This document shows, piece after piece, positions 17,201-24,671 of a stretch of 64,000 nt of DNA. The position numbers and the translations under genes were made by a program. Each line of letters begins with the position of its first letter. The stretch's first letter is position 1. Below the pieces are notes generated by a model. It saw only the letters and a program-made list of their open reading frames with translations. It was not told where the DNA came from and did no database searches. Source of the DNA: Cellulomonas flavigena DSM 20109 (GTDB taxonomy: Bacteria > Actinomycetota > Actinomycetes > Actinomycetales > Cellulomonadaceae); assembly GCF_000092865.1 (NCBI RefSeq), contig NC_014151.1, forward strand, positions 496,001-560,000. The letters are read 5' to 3'.

Positions 17201-18183
17201 CGGCGAACCTGACACCGGTGTGGACGGGCGTCGGTGACCTCGAGGTCCTCGAGGTCGGAGCCCCCCTGCTCGTGTGCGCGGACGCGCAGGGCGCCGCGTG
17301 CCCTGCGGTGGGCCGCGAGAGCGACAACAACGGGCTCGACATGCGCCCGGCCGACCTGGTGCCACCCCCGGGTACGCGCGCCGGTGTGCCGGTGTCGTCG
17401 CCGACGCGGCTCGACCTGCCCGCGGACCGGCCCGTCGTGTGGGCAGGGCTGTACTGGTCCGGTGTGCGCGGGTCGGGCGACGCGTGGAGCGGACCGCTCG
17501 GCACCGCGCGGCTGCGCAGCCCTGACGGCACGTGGCGCGACGTCACGGCGCAGTCCGTCACCGAGGTCAGCGACTCCAGCGCGCGGCAGTACTACCAGGC
17601 CACCGTCGACGTGACCGACCTCGTCGCTGCGGGCGGTGGCGGGCAGTGGGCGCTGGCCGACGCCGCCGTCAGCGTCGGCCGCAGCGACCGCGTGCCGAGC
17701 TACTACGCCGGCTGGTCCCTCGTCGTCGTGCACGGCGAGCGTGCGGCCGCGGGCACGGAGGGCGCCGCGTCGGTCACCGTGCACCAGGGTGGTGCGTGGA
17801 TCGGCTCGACGGCCACCGCCCCCGCGTTCGTGTTCGTCGGCGAGGCCGGCGCGAGCACCCGCATCGGCGTCGTCGCCTGGGAGGGTGACCGGGCCAACCG
17901 GGGCGACACGCTCACGCTCTCGGGCGTCGGGGCGCTCACGCCGTTGCGGTGGGACGGGTCGAGGGTCGTCGGCGGTGGGTCGCCGAGCAACGCGTTCGAC
18001 TCCACCGCGACCGGGTGGACGCACCCCAACTCGCTCGGTGTCGACGCCAAGGGCTTCGCCGAGGTCACGCTGCCCTCGGGCGTCGGGATGCTGACGCCCA
18101 CCACGAGCAGCGACCAGTACCTCATCGGGGTCGTCACCGTGCGCACGTCGCAGGTGGGGGCGTCGGGGATCCTGCGGAGCTGA
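14218..18183 (+). CDS. One-piece ECF sigma factor - zinc anti-sigma - membrane anchor - extracellular Ig-like sensor fusion
   Basis: A 1321-residue protein in a single uninterrupted frame. Residues 28-95 form sigma region 2 (LYERHAGAALVVARQYVDSA..AEDVVSDAF), and 136-190 sigma region 4 (LPERWREVLWHSEVEGLTPAQI). His226-x3-Cys230-x2-Cys233 (HLDECAEC) is a zinc anti-sigma motif. A Gly/Ala-rich stretch of 70 residues leads to a strong membrane helix at about 342-370 (GAVAVAVAAVVVVGAAIVGA); a weaker hydrophobic run sits at 249-268. A Pro/Thr/Glu linker (PTADPTADPT repeats) follows to about 490. Then come several Cys-paired Ig/DUF11-like beta domains, and a C-terminal beta-rich region (VVWAGLYWSG, SYYAGWSLVVVH). 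The layout implies a sigma factor tethered to the membrane by its own anti-sigma segment and released on an outside signal. Related fusions have been described in actinobacterial ECF surveys (I recall ECF53, unchecked). Ligand, protease and regulon are unknown. Confidence 0.88.
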   Translation: MATGRSDSGVIEDDAALLRATREGDAQAFGHLYERHAGAALVVARQYVDSAADAEDVVSDAFANVHRALRGGGGPESAFRAYLFTVVRRVAAVHRTAGRRTEPTDDVAVLETASTPVETAEEPTLAGFERSVVARAFRSLPERWREVLWHSEVEGLTPAQIAPIIGLTANSTAALAYRAREGLRQAYLQQHLQDPLEDGCRAVAGKLGAHVRGGLGARDTRQVEQHLDECAECRVLVLELGDVNHGMRAVVAPLVLGIIGLGALAQQLPVGGGLAAGAAVLTGSGAAASGGTGAGGSGAASGAAATSAGAGAAGTVTGAAAGGGAAAGGGGAAAGAAGVLAGMSAGAVAVAVAAVVVVGAAIVGALQLLSGPEDAVAEPLPGVSGASQDATTSPAPEASGTPTRAPAPTPTDLPGDEAEGDAPLPARPGRATPGPRPDAPAPAGAAPTAAPAVVPTAAPAADPTADPTADPTSQPTPEPTTEPTTEPATARVVVAAPQGTISLTAGLGPQPLALAVSNTGGVSAAELVAEVAVPQGVTLAAGDAAAAGFGFALADAGTWSCVTSAADRLATCTLGELAPGAEAALELTVDIDEEFTASGDEEVRVRVSGATGTWEPDPIPVVVAPSPARLAFAAGAPGEVDLVVGRSRVVDVPVRNAGGTPVTRDRPAVVEADLPPGVSASGAAPWVCTTGAGTVACRHGALGAFETSTLRLTLSSASTATAGAGTLQVRLAPSAHRPAETHDVAYRLLRPASLTNDAPAAVDVAPGATTELAVSVGNAGDLTASGATATLQAPAGVTLAAAGEGWTCAGTPGAAICTSDLAPGARGEIAVGLDVPVGTVGPVGDLVVSVAGPDAAGLPAPRTVAVTAVEPVLTVADVAAVLDGVHGGTLAFVVGVAGQRDDGRPAAAAGDVQAVVTLPPGVTVARSASLTSEVPGCVAAGRVVTCPLGELAAGELRPVEIGLRAAGAVLGAVDVRVTATGAQPVTTSTQVVVGSANLTPVWTGVGDLEVLEVGAPLLVCADAQGAACPAVGRESDNNGLDMRPADLVPPPGTRAGVPVSSPTRLDLPADRPVVWAGLYWSGVRGSGDAWSGPLGTARLRSPDGTWRDVTAQSVTEVSDSSARQYYQATVDVTDLVAAGGGGQWALADAAVSVGRSDRVPSYYAGWSLVVVHGERAAAGTEGAASVTVHQGGAWIGSTATAPAFVFVGEAGASTRIGVVAWEGDRANRGDTLTLSGVGALTPLRWDGSRVVGGGSPSNAFDSTATGWTHPNSLGVDAKGFAEVTLPSGVGMLTPTTSSDQYLIGVVTVRTSQVGASGILRS

Positions 18184-18251
18184 CGCGGCCGACCATGACG
18201 GGCGGGCGCTCGCCGCGGGCGGCGCCCTGCTCGCCTGCGTCAGGCAAGGGT

Positions 18252-18304
18252 GCGCTGCCGAGCCGGCCGGGGTCCCCCGATCCCGTCCGCCGGCTCGGCA
18301 GCGC
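18252..18304. terminator. Strong bidirectional terminator hairpin
   Basis: Perfect 16-base arms (18252-18267 and 18289-18304, core GCTGCCGAGCCGGC) around a 21-base loop, between the convergent sigma-fusion gene and the small gene at 18311. Confidence 0.8.
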
Positions 18305-18310
18305 GTGTCC

Positions 18311-18685
18311 TCAGCGGGCGTCCCCCGAGCCGCCGAGGACGTCGGTGCCGCTCTCCGGGGTGTCGTCCACCGGGTCGAGCAGCCGCAGGTGGGGGAGGCG
18401 GGCGCCGAACCGGCGCACCTCCCCGGTCGTACCCGGCACCAGCGACAGCGCCGCGTACGTCTCCGAGCCCGGCAGCGCCTCCTGCGCGAGCTCGCGCAGC
18501 AGGTCGGCGGTCTCGGCGATGTCGTGGGCCGTGGGGCGCGGGCGGTCACCGGGCTCGTCGTCCGCGTCCTCGGGGAGGCTCACGTACAGCACGAAGCCCG
18601 CGCGCGGGCCGTGGGGTGGCACGGGCGCGACGGGCACCGGTCGGTGGACGGCGCGTCGTCCACGCAGTCGGGCGGGTGAGGTCAT
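18311..18685 (-). CDS. Hypothetical small protein
   Basis: A 124-residue protein I do not recognise. The first 28 residues are basic and Pro-rich (RLRGRRAVHRPVPVAPVPPHGP). A beta strand follows (GFVLYVSLPED), then an acidic Pro-rich break, a helix (AHDIAETADLLRELAQEAL) and a final strand region (YAALSLVPG). The second half resembles a compact alpha/beta domain of a conserved actinobacterial family. There is no signal peptide or membrane helix. The ATG has GGAG seven bases upstream. Two palindromes lie in its 271-base upstream gap. It is downstream of upp on the same strand, but that gap and those sites suggest its own promoter. Confidence 0.7.
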   Translation of the reverse strand: MTSPARLRGRRAVHRPVPVAPVPPHGPRAGFVLYVSLPEDADDEPGDRPRPTAHDIAETADLLRELAQEALPGSETYAALSLVPGTTGEVRRFGARLPHLRLLDPVDDTPESGTDVLGGSGDAR

Positions 18686-18754
18686 GGGAGTCTCCGGTAT
18701 TCGGACGACCGGCGACGGGTGCGTCGGCGACGGTCGGTGGATGGGCGGGCCGGG

Positions 18755-18771
18755 GTCGGGTCAGACCCGAC
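18755..18771. promoter_or_regulatory. Perfect 17-base palindrome GTCGGGTC-A-GACCCGAC
   Basis: Eight-base arms around one base, 70 bases upstream of the small hypothetical gene at 18685. Short and perfect, so it fits a dimeric repressor operator better than a terminator. Confidence 0.45.
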
Positions 18772-18870
18772 AGCAGCGCGGATACCACCCGAACGCATGC
18801 GCGCAGATGCGTCGGCCGCGCGCGCAGGACGTCTCGGGACTCACCGGAGGATCGTGACACGTCGGACGGC

Positions 18871-18888
18871 GTCACCCCAAGGGGTTAC
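18871..18888. promoter_or_regulatory. Near-perfect palindrome GTCACCCC-AA-GGGGTTAC
   Basis: Eight-base arms with one mismatch, 69 bases past the upp stop and about 185 bases before the next start. The two-base centre makes an operator more likely than a hairpin, though weak termination of upp is an alternative. Confidence 0.4.
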
Positions 18889-18956
18889 ATCCGCCGTCTC
18901 ATGTCGTGGGAACGTGAACGCGCCCGGGGCGGCGCGGTCCGCGGGTTCGGCGGCGG

Positions 18957-19592
18957 TCAGACGATGCCGTACAGACGGTCTCCGGCGTCGCCCAGGCCGG
19001 GCACGATGTACGCCTTCTCGTTGAGGCGCTCGTCGACCGCCGCGACCACGATCTGCACGTCCGCGCGGTCGCCGACGAACTCCTCGACGACCTTCAGCCC
19101 CTCGGGCGCCGCGATGAGGCAGACCGCGGTGACGTCGCGTGCGCCCCGCTGCAGCAGGTAGTCGATCGACGCGACGAGCGTGTTGCCCGTCGCGAGCATC
19201 GGGTCGAGCAGGAAGCACTGCCGGCCGGTGAGGTCGTCGGGCAGACGGTTGGCGTAGGTGATCGCCTCGAGCGTCTCCTCGTCGCGCTGCAGTCCCAGGA
19301 ACCCCACCTCGGCGGTCGGCACCAGGCGCGTCATGCCCTCGAGCATGCCGAGGCCCGCGCGCAGGATCGGCACGACGATCGGGTTCGGGTCCGCGAGCTT
19401 GACGCCCGTCGTCGTCGCCACCGGCGTGACGACCTCGACCTCGTGCGTCCGCACGTCGCGCGTCGCCTCGTAGGCGAGCAGCGTCACCAGCTCGTCGACG
19501 AGCTGGCGGAACGTGGGGCTGGGGGTCTTCGCGTCGCGCAGGACCGAGAGCTTGTGGGCGACGAGCGGGTGGTCCGCGACGTGCAGGCGCAT
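18957..19592 (-). CDS. upp: Uracil phosphoribosyltransferase
   Basis: A 211-residue cytosolic salvage enzyme joining uracil and PRPP to give UMP. Signatures are [15 protein letters not shown] (PRPP/uracil pocket), [18 protein letters not shown] (PRPP-binding loop), and the C-terminal uracil-binding region [16 protein letters not shown]. Length is standard for the family. The ATG is seven bases behind TACCCT on the minus strand, so a leaderless transcript is likely. It is divergent from tadA, a common arrangement in actinobacteria. Confidence 0.98.
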   Translation of the reverse strand: MRLHVADHPLVAHKLSVLRDAKTPSPTFRQLVDELVTLLAYEATRDVRTHEVEVVTPVATTTGVKLADPNPIVVPILRAGLGMLEGMTRLVPTAEVGFLGLQRDEETLEAITYANRLPDDLTGRQCFLLDPMLATGNTLVASIDYLLQRGARDVTAVCLIAAPEGLKVVEEFVGDRADVQIVVAAVDERLNEKAYIVPGLGDAGDRLYGIV

Positions 19593-19599
19593 GGCTGCC

Positions 19600-19605
19600 A
19601 GGGTA
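19600..19605 (-). promoter_or_regulatory. Putative -10 box (TACCCT) of upp
   Basis: TACCCT then seven bases to ATG 19592 on the minus strand; leaderless pattern. Confidence 0.5.
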
Positions 19606-19693
19606 GTGCGAGGATGCCCCCGGCCGCCCGGGACCGCGCGGCACGTCGTGCACGGTGGTGACCCGGGCGCGGTGGGGGCGGGACGGAGGGCAC

Positions 19694-20224
19694 GTGGACG
19701 AGCGCAACGGGGCCGTGCCGCCGTCCGGTGACGTGCCGCGCGCCGTCGTCGGGTCGACCTCGCCCGCCGCGACCCCGGCCGACGAGGCCGCGATGGACCT
19801 CGCGCTCGTCGAGGCGCGGGCCGCCCTCGACTCCGGTGACGTGCCGGTCGGTGCCGTCGTGCTGGGGCCTGACGGCGCCGTCGTCGGCCGCGGGCGCAAC
19901 GTCCGCGAGGCCGTCGCGGACCCCACCGGTCACGCCGAGGTCGTCGCGATGCGCGAGGCCGCCGCGACGCTGGGCCGGTGGCGCCTGGACGGCTGCACGC
20001 TCGTCGTGACGCTGGAGCCGTGCCTCATGTGCGCGGGTGCGGTGCTGCAGGCCCGCGTGCCGCGCCTGGTGCTGGGCGCGTGGGACGAGAAGGCCGGCGC
20101 GTGCGGCTCCCAGTGGGACGTGGTCCGCGACCGCCGCGCCCTGCACCGCGTCGAGGTGGTCCCGGGCGTCCGCGCGGAGGAGTCCGCCACCCTCCTGCGC
20201 GACTTCTTCCACCCCCATCGCTGA
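19694..20224 (+). CDS. tadA: tRNA-specific adenosine-34 deaminase
   Basis: A 176-residue deaminase that turns A34 of tRNA-Arg(ACG) into inosine. The zinc site is complete: [10 protein letters not shown] gives the His ligand and the catalytic Glu, and PCLMCAGA gives the two Cys ligands. GTG 19694 is chosen because GGAGGG lies four bases upstream; an in-frame start at 19655 would add 13 residues. The first 30 residues before the catalytic fold are disordered, a common actinobacterial extension. Divergent from upp, with about 100 bases shared. Confidence 0.95.
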   Translation: MDERNGAVPPSGDVPRAVVGSTSPAATPADEAAMDLALVEARAALDSGDVPVGAVVLGPDGAVVGRGRNVREAVADPTGHAEVVAMREAAATLGRWRLDGCTLVVTLEPCLMCAGAVLQARVPRLVLGAWDEKAGACGSQWDVVRDRRALHRVEVVPGVRAEESATLLRDFFHPHR

Positions 20225-20281
20225 CGCGCCCACCCCACCGCCGACGCGCCCCCACCACCGCCGAGCGCGGGGATCGTTCCT

Positions 20282-20331
20282 CGAGTGCGGGGGTTGTTTC
20301 CCCCGCACTCGGCACGCTTCCCCCGCACTCG
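20282..20331. terminator. Hairpin with a duplicated right arm
   Basis: CGAGTGCGGGGG (20282-20293) pairs perfectly with 20300-20311 around TTGTTT; the same right arm is repeated at 20320-20331, so two alternative hairpins can form. It lies between the convergent tadA and Sir2 genes and fits bidirectional termination. Confidence 0.7.
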
Positions 20332-20356
20332 GCGACTTGCGGGTCGGCGGGGTGGG

Positions 20357-21247
20357 TCAGGGACGGAGGGGTGCGAGGAGGTCGGCGAGGGCCGTGAGGG
20401 TCTCGCTCGTGCCGGCGTCGAGGGTGCGCGTGGCGTACCGGTCGCCGCGGGTGGCGCCGCGGTTGACGACGACGACGGGCTTGCCGGTGAGCGCCGCGTG
20501 CCGCACGAAGCGCCGGCCCGAGTGGACCGTGAGCGACGAGCCGGCGACGAGCAGCGCGTCGCCCGCGTCGACCATCGCGTAGGCCCGGTCGACGCGCTCG
20601 CGCGGCACGTTCTCGCCGAAGTAGACGATGTCCGGCTTCAGGACGCCGCCGCACTCACGGGCGTGGTCCTCGGGGTCGGGCTGCCAGCACGCCTGCACGC
20701 GGAAGCCGGCGGTCTGCTCGATGACGGCGTCGGCGTCCGGGGCGATCTCGACGTCCCCGACCTGCCCCACGCGCTCGACGAACCCCGGGTTGAGCGCCTC
20801 GAGCCGGTCGGCGAGCACCGCGCGCGGCACGACGCGGTGGCACCGCAGGCACACGACACGGTCGTACCGGCCGTGCAGGTCGATGACGTGCCGCGACCCG
20901 GCGGCCTCGTGCAGCAGGTCGACGTTCTGCGTGATGACGCCGTGCACGACGCCCCGCCCCTCGAGTGCCGCGAGCGCGCGGTGCCCCGCGTTGGGCAGCG
21001 TGCGGTGCACGTGCCGCCAGCCGACGTGGTTGCGCGCCCAGTAGTGCCGGCGGAACGCCTCGTCGCCCACGAACTGCTGGAACGTCATCGGCGAGCGCGG
21101 CGGCGAGTCCGGCCCGCGATAGTCGGGGATGCCGGAGTCGGTGGAGATCCCCGCGCCCGTGAGGACGGTCAGCCGGTGCCCCGCGAGCAGCTCGACGACG
21201 TCCGCGAGGGAGGCCGAGGTGGCGGGGACGGCCGGCGACGAGCTCAC
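20357..21247 (-). CDS. Sir2-family NAD-dependent protein deacylase
   Basis: A 296-residue sirtuin. Visible motifs are the NAD loop LTGAGISTDSGIPDYRG, the catalytic core ITQNVDLLHEAAG with the active His in IDLHGRYDRV, a zinc-ribbon with CLRC and a second pair (ACWQ ... RECGG), and VYFGENVP plus VAGSSLTVHSG for NAD. It removes acyl groups from lysines using NAD, releasing nicotinamide. Bacterial members regulate metabolic enzymes such as acetyl-CoA synthetase; the target is not shown here. The start GTG lies six bases behind TACCGT (leaderless). Confidence 0.95.
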   Translation of the reverse strand: MSSSPAVPATSASLADVVELLAGHRLTVLTGAGISTDSGIPDYRGPDSPPRSPMTFQQFVGDEAFRRHYWARNHVGWRHVHRTLPNAGHRALAALEGRGVVHGVITQNVDLLHEAAGSRHVIDLHGRYDRVVCLRCHRVVPRAVLADRLEALNPGFVERVGQVGDVEIAPDADAVIEQTAGFRVQACWQPDPEDHARECGGVLKPDIVYFGENVPRERVDRAYAMVDAGDALLVAGSSLTVHSGRRFVRHAALTGKPVVVVNRGATRGDRYATRTLDAGTSETLTALADLLAPLRP

Positions 21248-21253
21248 CCGACC

Positions 21254-21259
21254 ACGGTA
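21254..21259 (-). promoter_or_regulatory. Putative -10 box (TACCGT) of the Sir2 gene
   Basis: TACCGT then six bases to GTG 21247 on the minus strand; leaderless pattern. Confidence 0.5.
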
Positions 21260-21323
21260 CGACGGGCAGGTGCGAGAAGCGGTTTGGGCCGGACGCCGCC
21301 CACCGGGTACTGTGAGCCGCCGA

Positions 21324-21410
21324 GGTAGCGTGTCCGAGCGGCCTAAGGAGCACGCCTCGAAAGCGTGTGTGGGTGAAAGTCCACCGTGGGTTCAAATCCC
21401 ACCGCTACCG
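21324..21410 (+). tRNA. tRNA-Ser (anticodon CGA)
   Basis: An 87-base class II tRNA. The acceptor arms GGTAGCG/CGCTACC pair perfectly with discriminator G. The anticodon loop CTCGAAA (stem CACGC/GCGTG) gives CGA, reading UCG. A variable arm and the T-arm GTGGG-TTCAAAT-CCCAC are present. CCA is not encoded. Confidence 0.97.
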
Positions 21411-21449
21411 CCGCGGGGTACTGACGGAACTCAGTGCCTGGAAGTGACA

Positions 21450-21492
21450 GAACCCCTCGCGGGGGCCCGGAAGGGCTTCTCGCGGGGGGTTC
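21450..21492 (+). terminator. Probable tRNA-Ser terminator
   Basis: Twelve-base arms with one G-U pair (GAACCCCTCGCG 21450-21461; 21481-21492) around a loop with its own GCCC/GGGC stem, 40 bases after the tRNA. The remainder of the 290-base gap up to 21700 shows no gene I can support. Confidence 0.55.
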
Positions 21493-21700
21493 GGTCGTTC
21501 CAGCAGGGCTCGATCCGGCGGGGCGCGGCTGGGGGATCGGCGCGGGCCGGCGTTCGCTCGCTCGGACGACGGTGCCCGGACACGACGCCAGGCCCACCGG
21601 CCTGGGGCCGTGGGCTGCCTTCTCGTCCGTTCATCGCACCGACACCGCACGCTCGTCACCCGCTCGCGCGGACGTGGTCCGGCGGCGCTGCACTTGTCGC

Positions 21701-24010
21701 ATGAGACGCCACCTCCACCTCGCCGCGGCCGTCCTGACTGTCGCGCTCGTTCTTCCCGCGACCGCCGCGGCCGGCGCCGACGCCGTCCCGGATGCGTCCA
21801 CCGACACCGCCGGCCGTCCCGGCGCGCCGCACCCCGACCGGCCGCGGCCCGGCGAGCCAGGTCCGGGCGAGCCGCGGCGCGGCACGGTCGTCGAGCCCAC
21901 GCTCGTCGCGCACGCGGCGCTGCCCGCCGACCACCTCACCGACGGCCCGCCGTCCGGTGCGCTCGCGACGGCGGCCAACGGGCGGCAGGGGCCGTTCGAC
22001 GGGCAGGTCGTGCCCGGGTTCTCCGCCATGGTGGAGGACGAGCGCGGAACGTTCTGGGCGTTGCCGGACAACGGGTTCGGGTCGAAGGGCAACTCCGCGG
22101 ACTTCCTGCTGCGGATCTACCACGTGACGCCGCAGTGGCGGACGGCGGACGGCGGGCCGGGGACCGTCGGTCTGGACCGGTTCGTGCAGCTGCGGGACCC
22201 GCAGCGTCTCGCGGGCTTCCCGATCGTCCACGAGGACACGGCCGACCGGCTCCTCACGGGCGCCGACGTCGACGTCGAGTCGCTCGTGCGGGCGCCCGAC
22301 GGCACGTTCTGGATCGGCGAGGAGTTCGGGCCGTTCCTGCTCCACGTCGACGCGGACGGTGTGCTGCTCGCCCCGCCGGTCGAGCTGCCCGGCGTGCGCT
22401 CGCCGCAGCACCCGCACCTGGCGGACGGCGAGGAGCCGACGCTCGCCGCGAGCAAGGGGTTCGAGGCGATGGCGGGCTCGCCGGACGGCCGGTACCTGTA
22501 CCCCGTCACCGAGGGGGCGCTGCGCCCCGACCCCGACCAGCGCAACCGGACGGTCCACGAGTTCGACACCCGCCGCGGCGCCTACACCGGACGCACCTGG
22601 TCCTACGAGGTCGACCGCCCCGCGAACCTCGTGGCGGACGCCTTCATGACGGGCCGGCACACGATGCTCGTCCTCGAGCGGGACGACTTCGACGGCCCCG
22701 CGTCCGTCACCAAGCGCGTCTACGAGATCGACCTGCGTCGCGCCGAGCGGGACGGGCACCTCGCCAAGACGCTCGTGCTGGACGCGCTCGCGATCGCCAA
22801 CCCGCACGACCTCGCGCCGGGCGCGGGCTACGGCACGGGCGAGGAGTTCGCACTGCCGTTCCAGTCGCTCGAGACGGTCGTCCGGCTGCGCAACGGGCGC
22901 CTGCTGCTCGCCAACGACACCAACTACCCGGGCAACGCCGCGCGCGTGCCGGGCACGCCCGACGACACCGAGCTGGTCGTGGTCGACCTGCGCAAGGCCG
23001 CCGCGGCCCGGGGCGCGGCGACCGTGATCGGGCACCGCGGCGCGTCCGGGTACCGGCCCGAGCACACGCTGGCGGCGTACTCCCTGGCGATCCGGCAGTG
23101 CGCCGACCACATCGAGCCGGACCTCGTCGCGACCAAGGACGGCGTGCTCGTCGCCCGGCACGAGAACGAGATCAGTGGGACGACGGACGTCGCGCAGCGA
23201 CCCGAGCTCGCCGACCGCCGAACGACCAAGGTGGTCGACGGCGTCGCCGTGACCGGCTGGTTCACCGAGGACCTCACGCTCGGCGAGCTGCGCAGCCTGC
23301 GCGCGGTCGAGCGCATCCCCGACGTGCGCCCGGACAGCACCGCCTACGACGGGCTGTACGAGGTGCCGACGTTCGACGAGGTCCTCGACCTCGCGCGCCG
23401 GTCGGTGACGTGCGACGGCAGTCCGGTGGGCGTCTACCCGGAGACCAAGCACCCGACGTACTTCGACTCCGCCGGCCTGTCGCTCGAGGAGCCGCTGGTC
23501 GCCGACCTGCGGGCGAACGGGCTCGACATGCCCAAGGCGCGCGTCGCGGTCCAGAGCTTCGAGACGACGAACCTGCGGCAGCTCGACCGCATGACACGGG
23601 TCCCGCTCGTGCAGCTCGTGAACTGCTCCGGCGGCCCGTTCGACCTCGCGGCCGAGGGCCGCACGTACGCGGACCTCGTGACGCCGGCGGGGCTGCGGCA
23701 GGTGGCGCGGTACGCCGACGCCGTCGGGCTGTGCAAGGACGTGATGATCCCGCGGACGCCCGACGGGACGCTCGGTGACCCGACGCCCGTGGTCCGGGAC
23801 GCCCACCGTGCCGGCCTCGACGTGCACGGGTGGACCTTCCGCGCGGAGAACCGGTACCTGCCGGCGGAGTTCCGCGTCGGGGACGACCCGAACGCGCACG
23901 GCGACCTCGCCGGGGAGATCCGGGCGTTCCTCGCCACCGGGATGGACGGGCTGTTCAGCGACCACCCGGACGTCGCCGCCGTGGCCGTCGGCCACACCGG
24001 GCGCGGCTGA
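21701..24010 (+). CDS. Secreted phytase-like esterase / glycerophosphodiester phosphodiesterase fusion
   Basis: A 769-residue exported protein with a signal peptide (LHLAAAVLTVALVLPATAAAGA). Residues 80-435 form the 'esterase-like activity of phytase' domain (PF13449): GQVVPGFSAMVEDERGTFWA, DNGFGSKGNSADFLLRIY, FWIGEEFGPFLLHVD. Residues 445-765 form a GDPD domain: HRGASGYRPEHTLAAY, IEPDLVATKDG and ARHENEISGTTDVA supply the metal and catalytic residues, and GLFSDHPDV closes the barrel. The pair should release phosphate or glycerol phosphate from organic phosphodiesters outside the cell. I use the ATG at the signal peptide; in-frame codons upstream run through the tRNA terminator. No phosphate-box is visible. 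Confidence 0.93.
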   Translation: MRRHLHLAAAVLTVALVLPATAAAGADAVPDASTDTAGRPGAPHPDRPRPGEPGPGEPRRGTVVEPTLVAHAALPADHLTDGPPSGALATAANGRQGPFDGQVVPGFSAMVEDERGTFWALPDNGFGSKGNSADFLLRIYHVTPQWRTADGGPGTVGLDRFVQLRDPQRLAGFPIVHEDTADRLLTGADVDVESLVRAPDGTFWIGEEFGPFLLHVDADGVLLAPPVELPGVRSPQHPHLADGEEPTLAASKGFEAMAGSPDGRYLYPVTEGALRPDPDQRNRTVHEFDTRRGAYTGRTWSYEVDRPANLVADAFMTGRHTMLVLERDDFDGPASVTKRVYEIDLRRAERDGHLAKTLVLDALAIANPHDLAPGAGYGTGEEFALPFQSLETVVRLRNGRLLLANDTNYPGNAARVPGTPDDTELVVVDLRKAAAARGAATVIGHRGASGYRPEHTLAAYSLAIRQCADHIEPDLVATKDGVLVARHENEISGTTDVAQRPELADRRTTKVVDGVAVTGWFTEDLTLGELRSLRAVERIPDVRPDSTAYDGLYEVPTFDEVLDLARRSVTCDGSPVGVYPETKHPTYFDSAGLSLEEPLVADLRANGLDMPKARVAVQSFETTNLRQLDRMTRVPLVQLVNCSGGPFDLAAEGRTYADLVTPAGLRQVARYADAVGLCKDVMIPRTPDGTLGDPTPVVRDAHRAGLDVHGWTFRAENRYLPAEFRVGDDPNAHGDLAGEIRAFLATGMDGLFSDHPDVAAVAVGHTGRG

Positions 24011-24080
24011 GCAGCTCCTGCGGGTCGAGCGGTCGCGGCGCCGGCACGGGCACCCGGCGCACACCACCGCTACCGCGTGA

Positions 24081-24132
24081 GATGTCGCGAGACATCGGCG
24101 ACGAGCCGGACCCTCAGGGGTCCGGCTCGTCG
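24081..24132 (+). terminator. Double hairpin after the phytase/GDPD gene
   Basis: A small GATGTC-GCGA-GACATC hairpin (24081-24096) is followed by a perfect 15-base stem (24099-24113 with 24118-24132, core GAGCCGGACCC) around TCAG. It separates convergent genes. Confidence 0.75.
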
Positions 24133-24142
24133 CGTTCGAGAG

Positions 24143-24559
24143 TCAGGCGGCGTCGTGACGCGGGCGGCCCCGCCGGCGCACGGCCCTCACGACGAGTGCC
24201 ACCACCACGGTGCCCACGGCCGTCCCCAGCAGCACGAGCACCGCGCCGACCGCCCACAGGCCGGACTCGTCCGACGGGGCCGACGTCCCCACCCAGGCGA
24301 GCGTGAACGCCACCGCGACGACCGGCACGGCCCACCCGGCCCCGAGCAGTCGCACCGCGAGGACCGCGACACCTACCAGGCTCACGGCGCAGCCGATCAC
24401 CTGCCACGCCTCGTACGGTCCGGTCGCGTCGCCCGTGGCGGGGTCGACCTGGTACTGCGTGTCCCACCCCATCCAGGCGAGCCAGCAGGCGGCGGACAGC
24501 ACGGCGACGAGCGCGAGCCGCGCGAGGCTGTGCGCGGGGGACGCGGCGGTGGTGGACAC
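24143..24559 (-). CDS. Hypothetical four-helix membrane protein
   Basis: A 138-residue protein with four hydrophobic segments: LARLALVAVLSAACWLAW, AWQVIGCAVSLVGVAVLAV, VPVVAVAFTLAWVG and LWAVGAVLVLLGTAVGTVVV. It ends in a basic tail (RRRGRPRH). No family is recognised; it resembles the many small actinobacterial integral membrane proteins of unknown role. The start GTG is seven bases behind CAGACT, a weaker version of the leaderless pattern. It is divergent from the acetyltransferase gene with 112 bases shared. Confidence 0.75.
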   Translation of the reverse strand: MSTTAASPAHSLARLALVAVLSAACWLAWMGWDTQYQVDPATGDATGPYEAWQVIGCAVSLVGVAVLAVRLLGAGWAVPVVAVAFTLAWVGTSAPSDESGLWAVGAVLVLLGTAVGTVVVALVVRAVRRRGRPRHDAA

Positions 24560-24658
24560 GCGCAGGAGTCTGGCAGGTCGACGGCGCGCGCAGTGGCGTC
24601 AGGGACCTGGTCCGCGTGGCGCACACGGCGGCGTGCGGGAGTCCGCGACGCTCCGGCC

Positions 24659-24664
24659 TACGCT
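24659..24664 (+). promoter_or_regulatory. Putative -10 box (TACGCT) of the acetyltransferase gene
   Basis: TACGCT then seven bases to GTG 24672; leaderless pattern that fixes the start. Confidence 0.5.
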
Positions 24665-24671
24665 GGCCGAC

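Noticed and set aside
14134..18549. A 1471-codon minus-strand frame opposite the sigma/sensor fusion
   Set aside because: Low-complexity Arg/Gly/Asp-rich translation without any domain, while the plus strand encodes clear sigma motifs.
24210..24671. N-terminal extension of the acetyltransferase reading across the divergent membrane gene
   Set aside because: It lacks family similarity, and the TACGCT-N7-GTG signal places the start at 24672.
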